64,000 bases of DNA from Artocarpus heterophyllus (GCA_025403435.1 JAJQZP010000480.1:1-64000); one strand, 5' to 3'. Positions 1 to 14,789 are shown, numbered from the stretch's first letter. Numbers and translations are program-made. The notes: generated by a model from the sequence alone, not told the origin.

Positions 1-6
1 TTGTTA

Positions 7-598
7 GGTTATTAACACTAATAACCCTTAAATTTTAGGGTCTTTCTCATTATATCTCTTAAACCTTAAAAATCACCACTCTACCATATGAATTTTCATT
101 ACTCTTCGCTTTGCCCCTAGAATTTTATAAATCATCATTTTGTCGTATGAACTTTCACAACCCTTTACTTTGCCACAATGAACCTCCAATTTTCTGTTCA
201 AAGAGATAGAATTAAGGCTATGTGATTCACACATGGGTTACTTGTAAGGGCAAAAATAAGATTTTATCACTCCTAAATTTTGTTTCACGTTTATACTCTC
301 GCTTAGAAATAAAAATATCCTTATATGAGAGTGTAAACGTGAAACAAACTTAAGAGTAATAAAATTTCATTTTTGTCCTTATAGATAACCCATGTATGGA
401 TCACGTAGGTTTTATTCCTTCTATTTGAACAATAAAATTAAAAGTTCATGGACAAAGTGAGGAACTTAGAGAGTTCACAGGGCAAATTATAATTCTAAAA
501 TTGAGAAGATATGAAAATTCAAGAGGTAAAGTAGTGATTTTTAAAATCCAGGGTCAAAATAGTGAAAGTCTAAAAGTTTAAAGCCGGTGTTAATAACC
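7..598. mobile_element. Foldback (hairpin) element 1
   Basis: The two halves are imperfect inverted copies of each other around a centre near 314. The ends are GGTTATTAACAC at 7-18 and its exact reverse complement at 587-598. Inner landmarks also pair, for example the GTTTCACGTTTA region near 281-292 with the matching stretch near 334-345. The left arm is about 30 bp longer through small indels. No reading frame of note and no clear target duplication (the left flank is cut by the window edge). Consistent with a non-autonomous DNA transposon of the long-TIR/foldback type; the superfamily is not established. Confidence 0.75.
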
Positions 599-3500
599 CT
601 TATTTTCTTATGCAATACGCCAAAATTATTAAACTCTAATGGAAAGAGCTTTAACATAAAATAAGTTTGAGAAACTTATTGGTGATACAACTCTTTGTTT
701 TCCACGTTGGATTGAAAACAACCGCTTTAAAATGTTATTTCGCTAACTATGATTCTTCAATTGCACATTTTGTGTGACATGAATCTCTATCGTAAGGTAA
801 TTAACAAATGTGCTCAAATTTTGTTGATCGCCACTGGTGATCAATGGCAGGTGAAAATCATTGACTAGCAAATGAATAGCTATAGTGTCACCTGCTAGGT
901 GACGAACAGGAACTTACCAAATGACTCTTGTACGGACAATGGATAAAGGCCAGAAGAGATGACATTATAAATTTGATGTGAAATTGAGTGTATAAAAAAG
1001 AAGGATTTTTTTTTTTTTTTTAAGTGTGCAAGACGCCAAAAAGTCGGGTTTACATAAATTCTAATCAACTGCACTCCGGACTACTTACACGGACTCAAAA
1101 AGTGCTAAGCCCGTTGTGTTTTTTAGATGGGGTTTGGGACAAAGGCCCACAATCCTTATATTTTAAGGTTAACGAGCCAATTACCTTTATTGAATTAAAA
1201 TACGACTTTAATTTATAAAAATTCTACAAATATCTCATAATAATATCATTAAAATTATTTATATGTAATTATATAGTACAATATGTAATATCATTAAAAT
1301 AATTACTATATCATTAAGATTATTTAGGAACATTTTAAAGATATTTTAAATTTTGTGTTAAATTTTAATTTCATAACAATAATTTAGACACGTATTGTAA
1401 TTTTTTTTATATTTTAGTATTAAAATAAATAGAAAAGTAGACCGTAGCGTTAAATCCACACACTTGATTTAATTAAAAGGTGGAGAATTCAAATTCTCTC
1501 AATTTCAAGTTCAAAAAAAAAAAAGAAAGAAAAAAAAAAGATATCAGTTTACCTATCCCTCAATCAATTTTGCTTTCAAATCAATAACACCTACCGTAAT
1601 TTGCATAGAAATATTTCTGTACACGTTATATATGCTTGCTCGAAAGAAGGTAATGAAATTTCTATAACGATCAGAATACTTTCCTATCAAGTGCATGAGA
1701 GTTTTCTTTTTAAATTCTCATCCGTCATTGACTTGCGAGCACTTTGTAATATTTTGTTAAACTCAAAGATAATTTGCAATAATTAAGAAGCCAAGGAGGA
1801 ACTTGCCAATTCAATCAAAATCAACCTACAAAAGTACCAATCAAAACCTAATTTACGTTTTGATCGAATAATGAAAACCTATTTAAACCGTTTTGATCCC
1901 ATTTGATTTTTAATCTAATTTACGTTTTGTTGTAGTTCACTACATTTTTTTCATACTGTCCTTGGAAACCGAATTTTTCTAAAAGCTTATTAATTAACGA
2001 AAGAAACAAATTATAAAACCAAAGGAAAAAGAAGGAAAAAAAAGAAGTAGAAATGAGGTAATGTATCGCATTTTGTATCCATATTCTGCTTGGATTTGCA
2101 ACTTTATGTATAAATTAAACTGTCCACTTTAAACATGTGTTTGCAGCCAGCGTGACGAATCTGACAAAAATTTTGCAGACAAATTCCAAATATTGTAGTT
2201 CAGGTATAAGAATATTTAAATTCAAAATGATAGGAAATACGACAAGGATATTGATTCCTGATTATTATGATGATATCATATAGATCTTCACCATCATCCA
2301 CTGTGGGTCTGTGGCTGCATAAGCTAGCACAACTAGCTATTGTGGGTATGATTGGTCAGAATATGACAATACCTTTTTTTTTTTTTTCTTCCTTTTTGCA
2401 AAAGCATATGTATGCTGCAAATTGCAGTCGTTCAATTTGTAAACAAAAGCTGTTATGAGAAACATAATTGGTAAATTGTTTTGCTGTCCATTTTCTTTTA
2501 AAGTACTCAGAAAGTGGTGATTTATATATGGGGTCCTCAATTGAAAAGCTTAAAAATAAAAATAAAAAAATAAAAAATAAAAATAATCAAGCCAAAAAGA
2601 AACTAATTATTGCTTAAGTTAGTGATATGTTTCTTTAAAAAATAAATAAATTGATAAAGAGTTCGCTTTTGTGAGCATAAGTACATCCACCAATAATGCA
2701 CCTTCAATTTGGTGGACTATATATTTTTTTTCTTAAAAAAAAATTGGTGGCTATAGTTGAGACCTCCCTTAGAGGGGTTACTAAATCCCATCATTTTGAT
2801 ATTTTATATGTACTAAACTAAAACCACCATAATTAAATAAGTCTGTGTTTGAAGGGACAGTCAGATTTCAAATATTAGTATTGGATTTGGGGAAGTCTCT
2901 AATTTCTAAATTGAAACTTCATAATAAAAATATAGATTTAAGATTAGTTCTATTGATGTGTATATAATATTATCATCATTAAAACATTGATATGTGTACA
3001 TGTCACGGCTGTATTTATTGTCAAGCTTGAGAAAGCTATTTTTGATGGAGACTTCAAACATGGAGAAGCAAAACAAAAGATGATCATATATAGATACAAA
3101 ATATTTTCATTACATACAATTAAATTCACTTTTATTATAATGCAAAAAACAACTAAATTCACTTTAATAAAAGGTTTTGTGTTCCCACACGTATGAGCAC
3201 GAGCTATATAATTGATGCATGCAAGTTTACTTTTGTGTAGTATATGTCGACGAGGAAGGTAAACAACACTCTTTTTGCTCTTTTTTATACTTTTTTTGTT
3301 CAGAGTTTAACATACGAATGATAAATTATTATTTAAACAAAAATATAAAAAAAAAATTATATGTTAGACAATAATGTAAAAAATATAAAAATGAGTGAAA
3401 AAAATGTTGCTAGCACTCTCTATATTGATTCTTATGGACTAAGATTTGCTCCTTTATTATTATTTTTTTTTTTTTGGGAACCGAAAGGAAAAAAAAAAGA

Positions 3501-4022
3501 AAAAAAGATTGGCTAGATGTGATTCAGCCAACAAAGTCATCGATTGATCCACTTATAGTTTGTTTGGTAGCTTAGATACTCTTGCACGATCACTTATGAA
3601 AAGTAATACATCACAATTTTTTATTTAAAAAAAGGGTTTATAAGGAGATCATTGAATTGCTAATTAATTTTAACTTTTCAATGCTTTTTCTTTTCTCTTT
3701 TTTTTTCTCCCCTTTCCACCTTATTTGGTTGGAAGTTTATAGTCCCAATGCACCTTTTAGATTGCTTGGAATATGTCAAGCCATTTTAGGAGCAGTGAGT
3801 TGCCTTTGTCTAGACCTGCGACTTTCACAAAATCAGTCTAATTTTTGTTGTTATGAATGAGAGGTTGATAAAAGTTACCTTCAAAAAAGGAAAAGGTTAA
3901 AAAAAGCTTATATAAGTACAGAGCTCGGTCGGTGCCAAAGTTGGATCTTAATTATGTTTGATTGATGACAACAATACATGCATAAGAGCCTAGGAATGTC
4001 AATTTTTCTTGGTAATACTTCA

Positions 4023-4054
<32 letters not shown>

Positions 4055-4092
4055 GTACATATATATACGTATTCCAATGACAATATATTATA
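599..4092. other. Gene-free AT-rich intergenic stretch
   Basis: I see no supportable gene. The short open frames here are low-complexity and lack codon bias or recognisable motifs. The stretch holds poly-A/T runs (for example 1008-1021 and 3463-3476) and, near 4021-4066, an AT/AC microsatellite. Confidence 0.6.
4021..4066. repeat. (AT)n(AC)n microsatellite
   Basis: An alternating AT tract passes into AC and back to AT directly upstream of foldback element 2. Confidence 0.9.
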
Positions 4093-4962
4093 GGATTAAT
4101 TACAAAAAATTCCTCTTAAATTACAGCATTTGTAACACTTTGTTATTTGAACTTCAAAACGTAACATTCGCTCCTCTTGAAGTATGAAATGTTAACTAAA
4201 ATGGTCCTTTTATTAGAATTTTAACAAAAAATTGACAAATAAATATAAAGTTAGGAATATTTGATAATTCTGGTTATAAAAATAACCATAAAAATTAAAA
4301 CTATAACAAAAATGTCTTTACTAATGATTAAAAAAAATCAATTAAAACCATTACAACATTGGAATTCTTTTTTTATATATATATACCAAAACTTTTCAAT
4401 ATCTTATTTTTTTTACACCTAAAAAGCATTTTGAAATTTTAAAAGTAATGTATATTAGTGAAATGAAAAAGAATATAACATAAATATATTCAATATAACA
4501 AAAAAAAATACAACACAAAATTTTCAAAAAGAAAAAACTCTGACAGTATTTAATAAAATTTCTTTCATATTTTTTTGAAGTTTTTATTGGTATTCATTCC
4601 TTTTAAAATTTCAAAATACTTTTTGAGTGTAAAAAAATTAATAAAATTTTAAAGAAAATTTCGGTACATAAAAAAAAAGAGGGATCCAGATAGTAATATG
4701 TTTTCAATTGATTTTTTTTTTGTTTTTAATCAACAATAAAGACTATTTTTATTATTGTTTTAATTTTTTTGTTGTTTTATATCTAAGATTGCTAAAATAT
4801 CCTTAATTTTAAGATTATCTGTCAATTCACCATTGAAATTATTACATAATGATCCTTTTTTTTAACAGTTTATACTTTAAGAGGAACAAATGTTACGTTT
4901 TGAAGTTCAAAGGTATAGTATTACAAAGGCTATAGTTTAAGGAGAATTTTCATAATTAATCC
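4093..4962. mobile_element. Foldback element 2, nearly complete 870-bp hairpin
   Basis: The element begins GGATTAATTA and ends with the reverse complement TAATTAATCC-like sequence. The outer ~115 bp on each side are clear inverted repeats that share the block AACTTCAAAACGTAACATT. The complementarity continues inward (regions near 4310-4350 and 4700-4745, then 4410-4450 and 4590-4635), so almost the whole element can fold on an axis near 4528. The flanking 9-mers tatattata (4084-4092) and aatattaca (4963-4971) match at 7 of 9 positions, suggestive of a degraded Mutator-type 9-bp target duplication. No coding capacity. Confidence 0.8.
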
Positions 4963-6589
4963 AATATTACATCACCGATCCAAAAAGAAAGGGTTTTAAT
5001 ATCATTGTCATTTTGTCCTTAAATTTTTTGTAGCGATTGATCCTTAAACTATATTTTTTTGGTTCTTTTATTCAATAGTTATGAAATACATATCACGTTT
5101 GTTTTTCATCGACTTGTCCTTGAACTTTATTTATTCATCTTTTAATTGTTTTGATTCCTAAAGTAACTTTGTTTACAAATTTTACGTTCATTGTCCCCTT
5201 GAAGGTCTTTTTTTTTTTTTTTGCACATAATGTAAATATATATTTTGTAAAATTCTAAATTTTTACGCTATAGGCATGTAATTTTACCCTCTTACACTTC
5301 CGGAAAAAAATTATGGCTAGACACCAAAAATACTAAAAAAATAAAAGTTTGGAACTCAATTAAAAAAATAAAAAGAGGTTTAGAGTTTGACAAGATAGTT
5401 AAAATTATTAGTTAGAATTATTTTTATATATGAAAACTTTACACTGTAATAATTTTTTTATTGTTATTATAATATATGAAAATTTTATATTTTTTGTAGC
5501 TAAAAAAATGGTGTAAGCTATTTTATCAAATGCAAAATAAACTGTCCGTTCCTGTAGAGTTCATCGGCTGACAGCACTAAAAGCTCAAAAGAAAATTAAA
5601 GGAAGGAAAAGTTAAAAATTGTGAACAATATGAAGTTCCTTTTGCCTTTTTCCTTTTTCCTTTTCCCTTTTTTTGTTTTGTTTTGCCTTTCTTTGCTTTT
5701 CATTCAAACAATATAAAGTGTCGATGCCGATTAATGTTACATATATAAATTCACTTCCGTTGAAATTCCAAATATCACGGCGTTGGTTAAAGTTTTTTAG
5801 TTTTTCTTATTATTGAATATTAATTCAATTTCCTTTGTTATTAATGGTGTGATTTATAGATGGGCCAATTATATGCCTATTTTCAACGTTTAATTTCTTT
5901 GATATAGATGCATTAAGGCCATATTTTGCACACCATATTGTATTGTATTGCATTGCATTATATTGTAACGTATTCTATACAAAAAATACAATGCGATATA
6001 ATACAATACAATAAAATATGGCGTGCCAAACAAGCCTAAGTGAAAAAAAATGTGCTAAATTAATTTCTAAAATGCAATATTAAATTAATGTTTTGGAAGA
6101 AAGACGCACACTACGTACAACCTTGCAAATTTATGGATTATAGTTATGGTTAAAAAAAAAAACAAAAATCTCCATTGTGTAATAAAATTAATGAAATAAT
6201 TGTATTTTAAAAAATAGTGAGGTTATTTCTTGTATTTTCTTAATCACACTAAATTCATCTTTGTGCCTCTCTAATTACACAAATCCACCTCTGATAACAT
6301 AAGTAATAAAAATTAGTTGCACATAAGATACCAGAAAAAGATAGCAATTATCTCGAAGGTAAAAGTTTTGTACATTTGAGAGTAATCAACTCTAATTATT
6401 TTGGAAAATTTATATTTTTGTTGATATTTGAACAAAATTGTTGTAAAACCAAACACACTATTTTTTTTGGCAGAGCAAACAAAAAAAAGACTATTTGCAC
6501 AATTAAATCTGACATTAGCGGATGAATTTGTGTCTTTACAAAAAGACTAATCAATATTTTTGAAAACGCAAAGTTTAGATTTTAATTAC
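4963..6589. other. Gene-free AT-rich stretch with repeat debris
   Basis: No gene seen. Around 5000-5180 there is sequence of the kind found in the foldback elements (phrases such as gtccttgaactt), probably a relic arm. A small hairpin element lies at 5916-6036. Confidence 0.55.
5916..6036. mobile_element. Short hairpin MITE (~120 bp)
   Basis: A near-perfect inverted repeat. The left arm starts AAGGCCATATTTTGCACACC and the right arm ends GGCGTGCCAAACAAGCCT. Both arms are built of TATTGTATTG-like units, with the loop near 5975. It has the size and terminal form of a miniature inverted-repeat element; no target duplication was identified. Confidence 0.7.
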
Positions 6590-7290
6590 GTTTTTTTTTC
6601 CAATGTTGCTTATTGAATTATCGCATATTTACAATTTGCCCTTAAACTTTTAATTTTAACAAGTTACCGTATTAACTATAGCAAATTACCCCATTGACAA
6701 CAATATTATTTTTTTTACTAAAATTAACTTGTATCCTGCACATGAATAGTTAATTAATGATATGAATAATCATTTCTGGATTCAAATCCTTTGTCTAATA
6801 TGGGTGCCTCAAATAGTGTCCAACAAATCATATTATGATACATCATATAAAAAAATTAGAAATAATGTTGAATTAAATTTTGCATGTTTTTTAAATGACA
6901 TGCTATAATATGATTGGTTGGACACTATGTAGGACACTGAAAATTAGACAGAGGATTTGAATCCATCATTTCTATGTATTTCAATTTTATATTTATTATG
7001 ATTAATATTCTTAATTAAGTTCTTATCAAAATAGAAAATTATGAATTAACTTAGTTTCAAATATAAATTTGAGTTAGCATTCATAACAAAAAACCTTGCA
7101 TGCTCTTAACTAACGAACTTATGAAAAATCACATGTCAATTTCAAAAAAAAAAAAAAAACATTGCTATCTGATAAGGGCGATTTGCTACAAAATTATAAG
7201 TTCAAGGTACAACTTACTAAAATTAAAAGTTTAAGGGTCAAATTATTAATACATGATAAGTTCAAGGGATAACAGTGTTAAAAACCCTTT
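6590..7290. mobile_element. Foldback element 3 (~700 bp)
   Basis: The left arm (near 6640-6700, containing TTGCCCTTAAACTTTTAATTT) pairs with the right arm (near 7175-7240, containing AAATTAAAAGTTTAAGGGTC). Inner blocks also pair: the sequence near 6775-6830, with tggattcaaatcctttgtct and tagtgtccaaca, matches the reverse complement of the stretch near 6915-6970. The axis is near 6865. The right end GTGTTAAAAACCC resembles the right end of element 1, so the two may belong to one family. Boundaries are approximate. Confidence 0.7.
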
Positions 7291-10200
7291 GAGTTAAGTA
7301 TAAGAGCATTTCAATTTGTCATTATTCATGTAACCCATAAGCTGTTTTTAGATGTTTTTGGTTAGACTAGCAAATTAGGTGTTTGACTATTATAAGCTCT
7401 TTTAGAGCAAGTTACTTTCTTAATGTCTATAAAAAAAAGTGCCTATGAAAAGATTTTTTATTTATATTTTTAACATTTTTATTGTAATTTGTTAATCACA
7501 AATTTCATCTATATTAATTCTTGTATTAGATTATTTTTTATAACAATAAGAGCTTTAAATTTAATTAACTAAACAGATTTAAAGGCTCTTTTCTATGCAC
7601 TATCCAAACACTAATTAAAAAGTTCTAACTTACGTTTCTTTTCGTTTACAAATTAAAAGTAAAACCCTTTTAATTAAAGCTCTTTGCCTGCACTTTGCAT
7701 ACAGCAGCCACTGAAGATCTATAGTGTGCTTGGAGGCCTTCACATTAAGGTTGGTGTTCTTGATGACCACTTATGATGAGCAAAGTTATCTTTTAGATAC
7801 TCCTATATTCCTTCTTGAAATTATGCATGCATGATAGGTAAATGGGGACATAACACTATATAACTAAACTATATCACTAAAAAGAAGGTTTCTCTTTCCA
7901 TTTAAAAAAATAGCCACCCTCTCACGTTAAATATTTTCCCCCCAAATGAAACTTAAAGGGAATAGTACTTTAAGTTCCCCCACCGAAGAAAGAGATCAAC
8001 ACAAATCATAATATGCAATATATCATCTATTGATCTAAGAGACAAAAATATGTAGAGATACTATTGTAATGGATGCTTAGTCTGTACACCATTAACTTAA
8101 TCAAATTCCATTGGAGCTCCTTGGCTGGTCTCCTACTTAAATTTTGTACATCAGTCCAGACACTTCAATATTAATGGAACCCAAAATCCATTGGCAAAAA
8201 AAAAAAAAAAAAAGAAGAAAAAAATTCATTGGCTAGCTCTGTATTCATAATACATTCAAAGGGCATTGCCCCACTAAATCATTAGCCGCGTAAATTGCTT
8301 TTATGTCAGCTACTATAGAATATAGTAGTTTGGATATTTCCTACCACTAGAATGTATGATCATCATCTAGTGTTATCTCAAATCATCAGCAGTGCTTCTG
8401 TTTTATAATCATATCATAAGATCGAGAACAATTGCTATTGAAAATTGACAAACTTTTTTTTTATTATTACCATAAAAAGAAACTTGAAAACAATTAATTA
8501 AGCCAAAATAGGCCTAATTAAACTAATCTTCAGCTTCTAGCTAGTAAGCAGCCAGCGACGTGTACATAATCCTATCCATGACAATATGACAATTTTAATT
8601 AGGAATCGTACACGAAACCAGGAACATAATGGACGTACACATGTGCACATGTAATATTGTAACTTGTAACGATTTTTTTTAATGGAAATATAAAGATTCT
8701 CATTTGTTAACTGACGCATATGTCAAAAAGCCAGAGATTTATCCCTTCACGTAAATTTCTTTTTTCTCCAGTGTATGGAATAACTTTTTGAGCCATTTTG
8801 ATTTGAAAAATAAATGGAAAATGGCCTAACTAGCGTAGCATGTGCCTTATTGTTTGTTTCTTATAATTTTGGCTAATTTTGTGACTACAGTTAATTTGTG
8901 ACATTTTTGGTACGGGGTACAAATTTTTTTCTTCCCTTATATTGCAGTATGTGGTAAAATTATTTTTTAAGCATAATTTTTATTAATGTCCCAACTTTAG
9001 TTAAATTAGATAAATAATCATTTTCTTTTAAAAAATAGTCAACCAACTATTAGACTAATTGACTTGGTGGCCAATCACTAATGGAATGATATCAATAAAT
9101 GTTTAATCCATATCAATTAATTATTTACCAGCCAATTACAAATTGACGTGGCCGTTAACCGTTGATCGATCAGTTCTAATTGATCAACACAGGCATTAAT
9201 CATTTTAATGACCTCTAACTATTTTTCTAAAAAAAAAAAAAGGAAAAATAAGTTCGGACAATTGTCAAAAGAGGTGGCCAAAATCGACTACGTACCTAGT
9301 TTCTCTTTACGGTGTTTTGGCAACAAAAGAGATCTTGAAAGCCGTTCTCTCTCGATTTTCCTTTGAGCATAATCAACCGTGCACCCCCATTGGAGGTCTT
9401 GCCATAGTTTATTTTTCCAGCTTATATGGTAACCTCTCCGGCCATATTAGAACCGTTACTAGCCAACTGGAGACCACCGCTCATCCGCTACACCAACACA
9501 TAATTATCAAAGCCACCGGTCCTTGAAATATATATTGGTTTTGTATTTATAACACACGTATATTAATAAAGGAAAATGACTCTTTATCCTTGATTGTTAT
9601 TGTAGCTACTTAGTTATAGTCATTACACAAATCGAACTCAATCTTAAGTTGTGGAGCTTAATTATTAACCTGATAATTTTTGCCTTACGTAAAGTAAGCA
9701 CGTGGTTGAACTTAAATTAGGGTTGGTTTATCAAAAGTAATTTAAGGATTTCAAACTTGTAAATTGGGTTGTGTAGTTCTTTCTATATATAAAGGGACAC
9801 TAATTTTTGGGTTATTAGGGAGGTTAAAAAAAGACACAAAGAATTGTAAGATATATAATTTTCTCTTATGAACTTCTTAATTGTGGTGAATTTTTTGTAG
9901 TAATTAAAAATAGACTTGGCTCTCATATTAAAAATAAACCACAATAAATTTATGTGATCATGTTTGTTTGATTTTCTTTTGTGATTTTGATTAGTCCCAG
10001 TAATATAGAATTAAGATGTCTAATGCTTAGCCCTCAATTCAACTTAACAGAGTATATAAAGATTACAATTACGTCTAACTTGAAAACCACAAATTAAGCA
10101 TGCATCATATATGCATAGAGTCGACCAAAAAGTGTAATAGTACATTTCAAAGAAGATTTTAGTTTACAATATAAAAAAAATTAATAATAAAATAAAATAT

Positions 10201-10446
10201 GAACATAATAATGAAGCATCGTTTACGCTAAAAAAGGGGCATCGTTTGATTGATAACGGCGTTGATATTCATGAGAGGAAAAGAAGTTAGCCATTGACCT
10301 TTTGTTTCATTAGATTTTCATGGGACCAGAGATTTAAGAAGCATACACATATAAGCATCAATATTCCCTTCACGAGCCGTCCCCTTATATATAGCTTACA
10401 TAATCTGATCAACAATATCTATATGCACTAACTATGATACTCAAAA

Positions 10447-10447
<1 letters not shown>

Positions 10448-10501
<54 letters not shown>

Positions 10502-10503
10502 AC
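10448..10503. repeat. (AT)n(GT)n microsatellite
   Basis: An alternating AT tract is followed directly by a GT tract. It is the source of several spurious overlapping reading frames. Confidence 0.9.
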
Positions 10504-13500
10504 GGAATATTATACTTGGCATATACTGGTGAATTTCCCTTAATTTGTAAGAAACTGATAAGATACATAAATAAATGCTCCCTGATACCATTTGTAAAAG
10601 CCAATGGCATATGTTTCCTAGTCAACATGAGTATGATAACTGCGACAGGAGTGGAGACCCGTAATGTTTGAAAAAAAGTTACATTCCATTACTAGATTAT
10701 TTATTTTGGTGGAATTGAAATTAAACAAAATTTTCAGAATATTTTAAAAATAACAAAAATGTATATAATAATTATTATAATTACGTCACATTTTGTATTT
10801 AGAGTAATAACTTTAATGATTTTAATTTTTGATATTCTTAAAAAGCTTTGAAAATTTTGTTATATTTTAAATTTGCTACTAAAATTTTGCTATATGTCTA
10901 AAAGCTCGTTATAATTTTTTGCATGGCGTATATTTGTTGCTCGTTTATTAGTTTTCTTTTCCTTCTACCTTTTCTTAAGCTGGTTATTCATATTTTTTTT
11001 TTAAACCTCTGTGATTCAACCTATTCGATCATTAAATGATCACAAATTACCGGTCTCAAATAGAAGTAATAAGATGACTAAAATAATAAACATCTTTAAT
11101 GCAATGTTAAATTGATGTGTCAATGGTAAATTTAGCATTTGAATGTAAAAAAAATATTCTTCCTTGTAATGCCATTTTTAATGCTAAATTTATTATATGT
11201 TAAACTTTGTGGCAAATTTTGATTCCTGTTGATTAATGGATTAGCTTTTTATTTTAATAATTACAACATTCTTATTTTTTTTATTATTGGAATATTACAA
11301 TTTTACTTTTATAAGTTTCAAAGTTTAATAATTATTACAAAAGATAAATACAACATTCTAAATAGGATAAAATAAAATCATCATCAAATATGCCTTTTTT
11401 ACACTTTTGATGACAAATATAATATTAGCATTGATATTTGTATTGAAGATGGAACTAAAAAGGTACATTACTGTTAGGTATGCGGTAGCAAACATTTTCT
11501 AAAACCATATATTAACAAATTTTGGGTGATAATATCATAAGCAACAAAACTTGATCTTTTCAATTTTCTCCAAATCCCTTAAAATCGTAACATAAATAAA
11601 CTAAACACAGGTCATAACTATAACTAGGACAAATAACTATTGAATAAGCTATATGTTATTACCTTAATATTGTTAATGCAAGTTTTTTCCTTTCCATTTT
11701 TATGCTAGTTACCGATTCCAAAGTGATACATTATTTGTTAAACTCTTTGTACAGATGCATAATGCATCAATAAGAAATGGGGTGCATACCTAGAATTTGG
11801 TGGTTTCCATATATTATTAGTGTGCCAAGTTTTTCAAAATATCCAAGGAAATTACACATTAACAATTACTAATTTTTATTAATGTATTTTTTCCATTTAA
11901 TTTTATATTAGACAACAAACTAAAGCTAGATAATTATACTAAGCTGGGTGGTCCAAAACTTTTCTTTCCTTAGCTTTTTCAACTTCGGAAATTGGCTAAA
12001 AAATAAAAAATAAATAAATAAAGATGGAAAAGGAGTTATATCTTAATCTCCAAAATGTTAAAAGGTGTTGATTCTGATTCTTCATTTCTTGCCATTTGAA
12101 ATTTTAGTGCACGTGACGGATAATCTTTTTTTTTTTCTTTTTTAAACTTTAGTACTTGTCTAGAACCCTCAGAACGTACTTGGGAAGGCAGCTACAAATT
12201 CCTAATCACAAAGAAAAAAGCAATGTATATACATATATAATCACCTTTTTTGCCCACAAACTATAGCTTAATTAATTAACTTCTAAATATATGCCCTTTC
12301 TTGTTTCTAAGACCTAATTGAGTACAAGAATAAATCTGCGCAGCCACCTTTATTTTCTAATAAAATTTAGCAACATTCCGCACGAGATCGCTCGATTGCA
12401 AGAACCAGAATCCAATTAACTTTATAAAATTTCAAACATTATCTTCCATCCCAACATAATGGAAGATTGTGATTCTTTATAACAATATTGTTAGGGTCCA
12501 AGTTGGCATAAAAGCAGGAGGTATTGAGTTTAAAGTTCCATCTTTATACCCTACGAAATTTTTAACATATTGGGGTTTTATTATTTTCCGACTTAATTAA
12601 ATATTGAAAAAATTAGAAGGCATTTCATAATTTTTATGTTTTCTGATCAATGCTTCAAATTATCTATAGTTTAGATTTATGTCACGTTCTTTTATTTATT
12701 TACTTTTATTTTTTAACTAGTCCATTTATGTGAACAAACCTAAAACTCCAATGGCCTTGACATAAATACAAAGTTGATTTTTTTTTGGAATTCTTCAAAA
12801 TTTCTCTTAAAATTTAACTTCTTGTGCCTTCTAACAAATGTTTAGCTTATAACATACATACAAATATATTTTATGCTATTAAAGTGTGGATGAGATCTCA
12901 TAATATTCTTTATATATGACTTTAATAATCTTAATAAAAATATTTAATTTAAATATTTTCATGAGATAATGGTACTTTTGAAAAAACAAGTCATAGGTGT
13001 CGTTCACATTTTATTGCTTAATTATTAAATGCATACTAACGAATCAAATTCTCAAAATAATGGCACGTCCATGACATCAACATTTCAAAAATCGATAATT
13101 TTGTATTGAGTAAAGGCAGATTGAGATTCTAAAAAAATATTATTATTCAAAAATATCAAAAAATGAAAAAATAGACGTAAAATAATTGTCCTCATATTTT
13201 CAAACATAACCACATATTACATAATTGTAGTAATGATTATGTAAATATAATAAACGATTGAAGAGATTTTATTTAAAAAGACATGTATGTGCTTGATTGT
13301 ATATTTATCTATTTAGGTATCCGTTTTAAGAACTCGATAAATATTTATTCTCTAAATCCTTTCATTAACGTTTTATTCTAAAGCCTTTCATAAATAACAA
13401 AATCAAATATAAATATACAAGTATCATTATGATAATTAATGATAATGATGATGACGATGATGATTCTTGAAAAACAAAACAAAACAATGATGAGGTAACG

Positions 13501-14789
13501 ATGAGCAGATGGGTAGCAGAAAAATATTCCAATTCAAATAATGAAGTATAAAAGAACTGAGTTAAAATTATAAGATTTAGTCACAAAAGAGTGTATTGAG
13601 AAAAAATAAGAAGTTAAGAAAGGTGTGTAATTGAATTAAAAAAATCAATCATGTATGTGACATTTTGAATATATAGTCGCATTCTTAAACACCAGGCACA
13701 AACAAGTTTAATTGGTGTAATTTTTTCATTAATAATATTTACGACATGATTTTCCAACACGTGCTATACCTGAAGGGGAGTATTAAAATATAGAAATATG
13801 TTGGTTTGTCTCTTAACGACTTAAGCTTATAGGAAAATTAGTAAACTATAATTTTACGTAGCAAACATTTAGTTTTGATAAATTCACTTGAACTATAAAA
13901 AATCGATTCTTTTAGTGAACAAATTTTGTTATACATCTAATAATAATTTCTAATGTATATATAGATACACAACAAATGTTTCCAAATACTTCGAATTAAC
14001 CCGACAAATGGTACTTATTCATTCAGTGTATATCAAATTCACATGTATAAAAAATTGATATCTTGCTTTTGCAAAGTAAGATGCAAAGTTAAAAGCATAT
14101 ACTTTGAGGAAATATATCAGTACTAAGTGGATACATTCATATATATATATATATATATATGAAGTGTGGATTTAATGATTATGATTTCAATGAGTATTAT
14201 TAGTATTAGTCGTTTGATATAAATTTTGACGGTTATAACGAAATTAGTGGTTGACAAAAAAATCACTAATTAATGAGGTTAAATTCTTATCATGTCATAT
14301 CATCAATTGTTTTTAAATATATTTTTATTGAAAATATGATTATTAAAAGTATAACCATTAAAAAAAAATGCATATATATATATATGGTTATGTACAGTTA
14401 TGACTTTAATTAATTCCAGTACATAAGAAAATTCGAGAGAGTATATATGGAACCATGCAGCAAGTGTAACACTCATGAAAGAAGTATATGCTCAAAATAG
14501 TACTGAATCATGCAAAGAGGATAATGAAGAAAATATGGGGAATATTTTCTGCATTTAATTATATGGGATATTCTCTTCTCTAGCTAATTTTTTCAAAGGT
14601 AGGTTCAGAACCATCCATAAATATAATATGTGCAATCAAAAAAAAAAAGAAGAAGAAGGAATCATATGCGCAGAATAATAATTATCTTCTTACTCGTACT
14701 TCCCACACAAACATAATGTGTACGTGCATATGAAGTAATTGGACGAAAATAATTTCAGTGCAATTGAAGAGAAGCATCTCATGCTTAAA

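Noticed and set aside
9317..9526. 69-codon plus-strand frame with moderately normal composition
   Set aside because: Starts at TTG, no family motif, no splice partners found.
10409..10628. Overlapping frames rich in Ile/Tyr and Thr/His
   Set aside because: Translations of an AT/GT microsatellite on both strands; the same applies to frames at 19070-19349, 21639-21857, 31188-31339 and 32184-32459.
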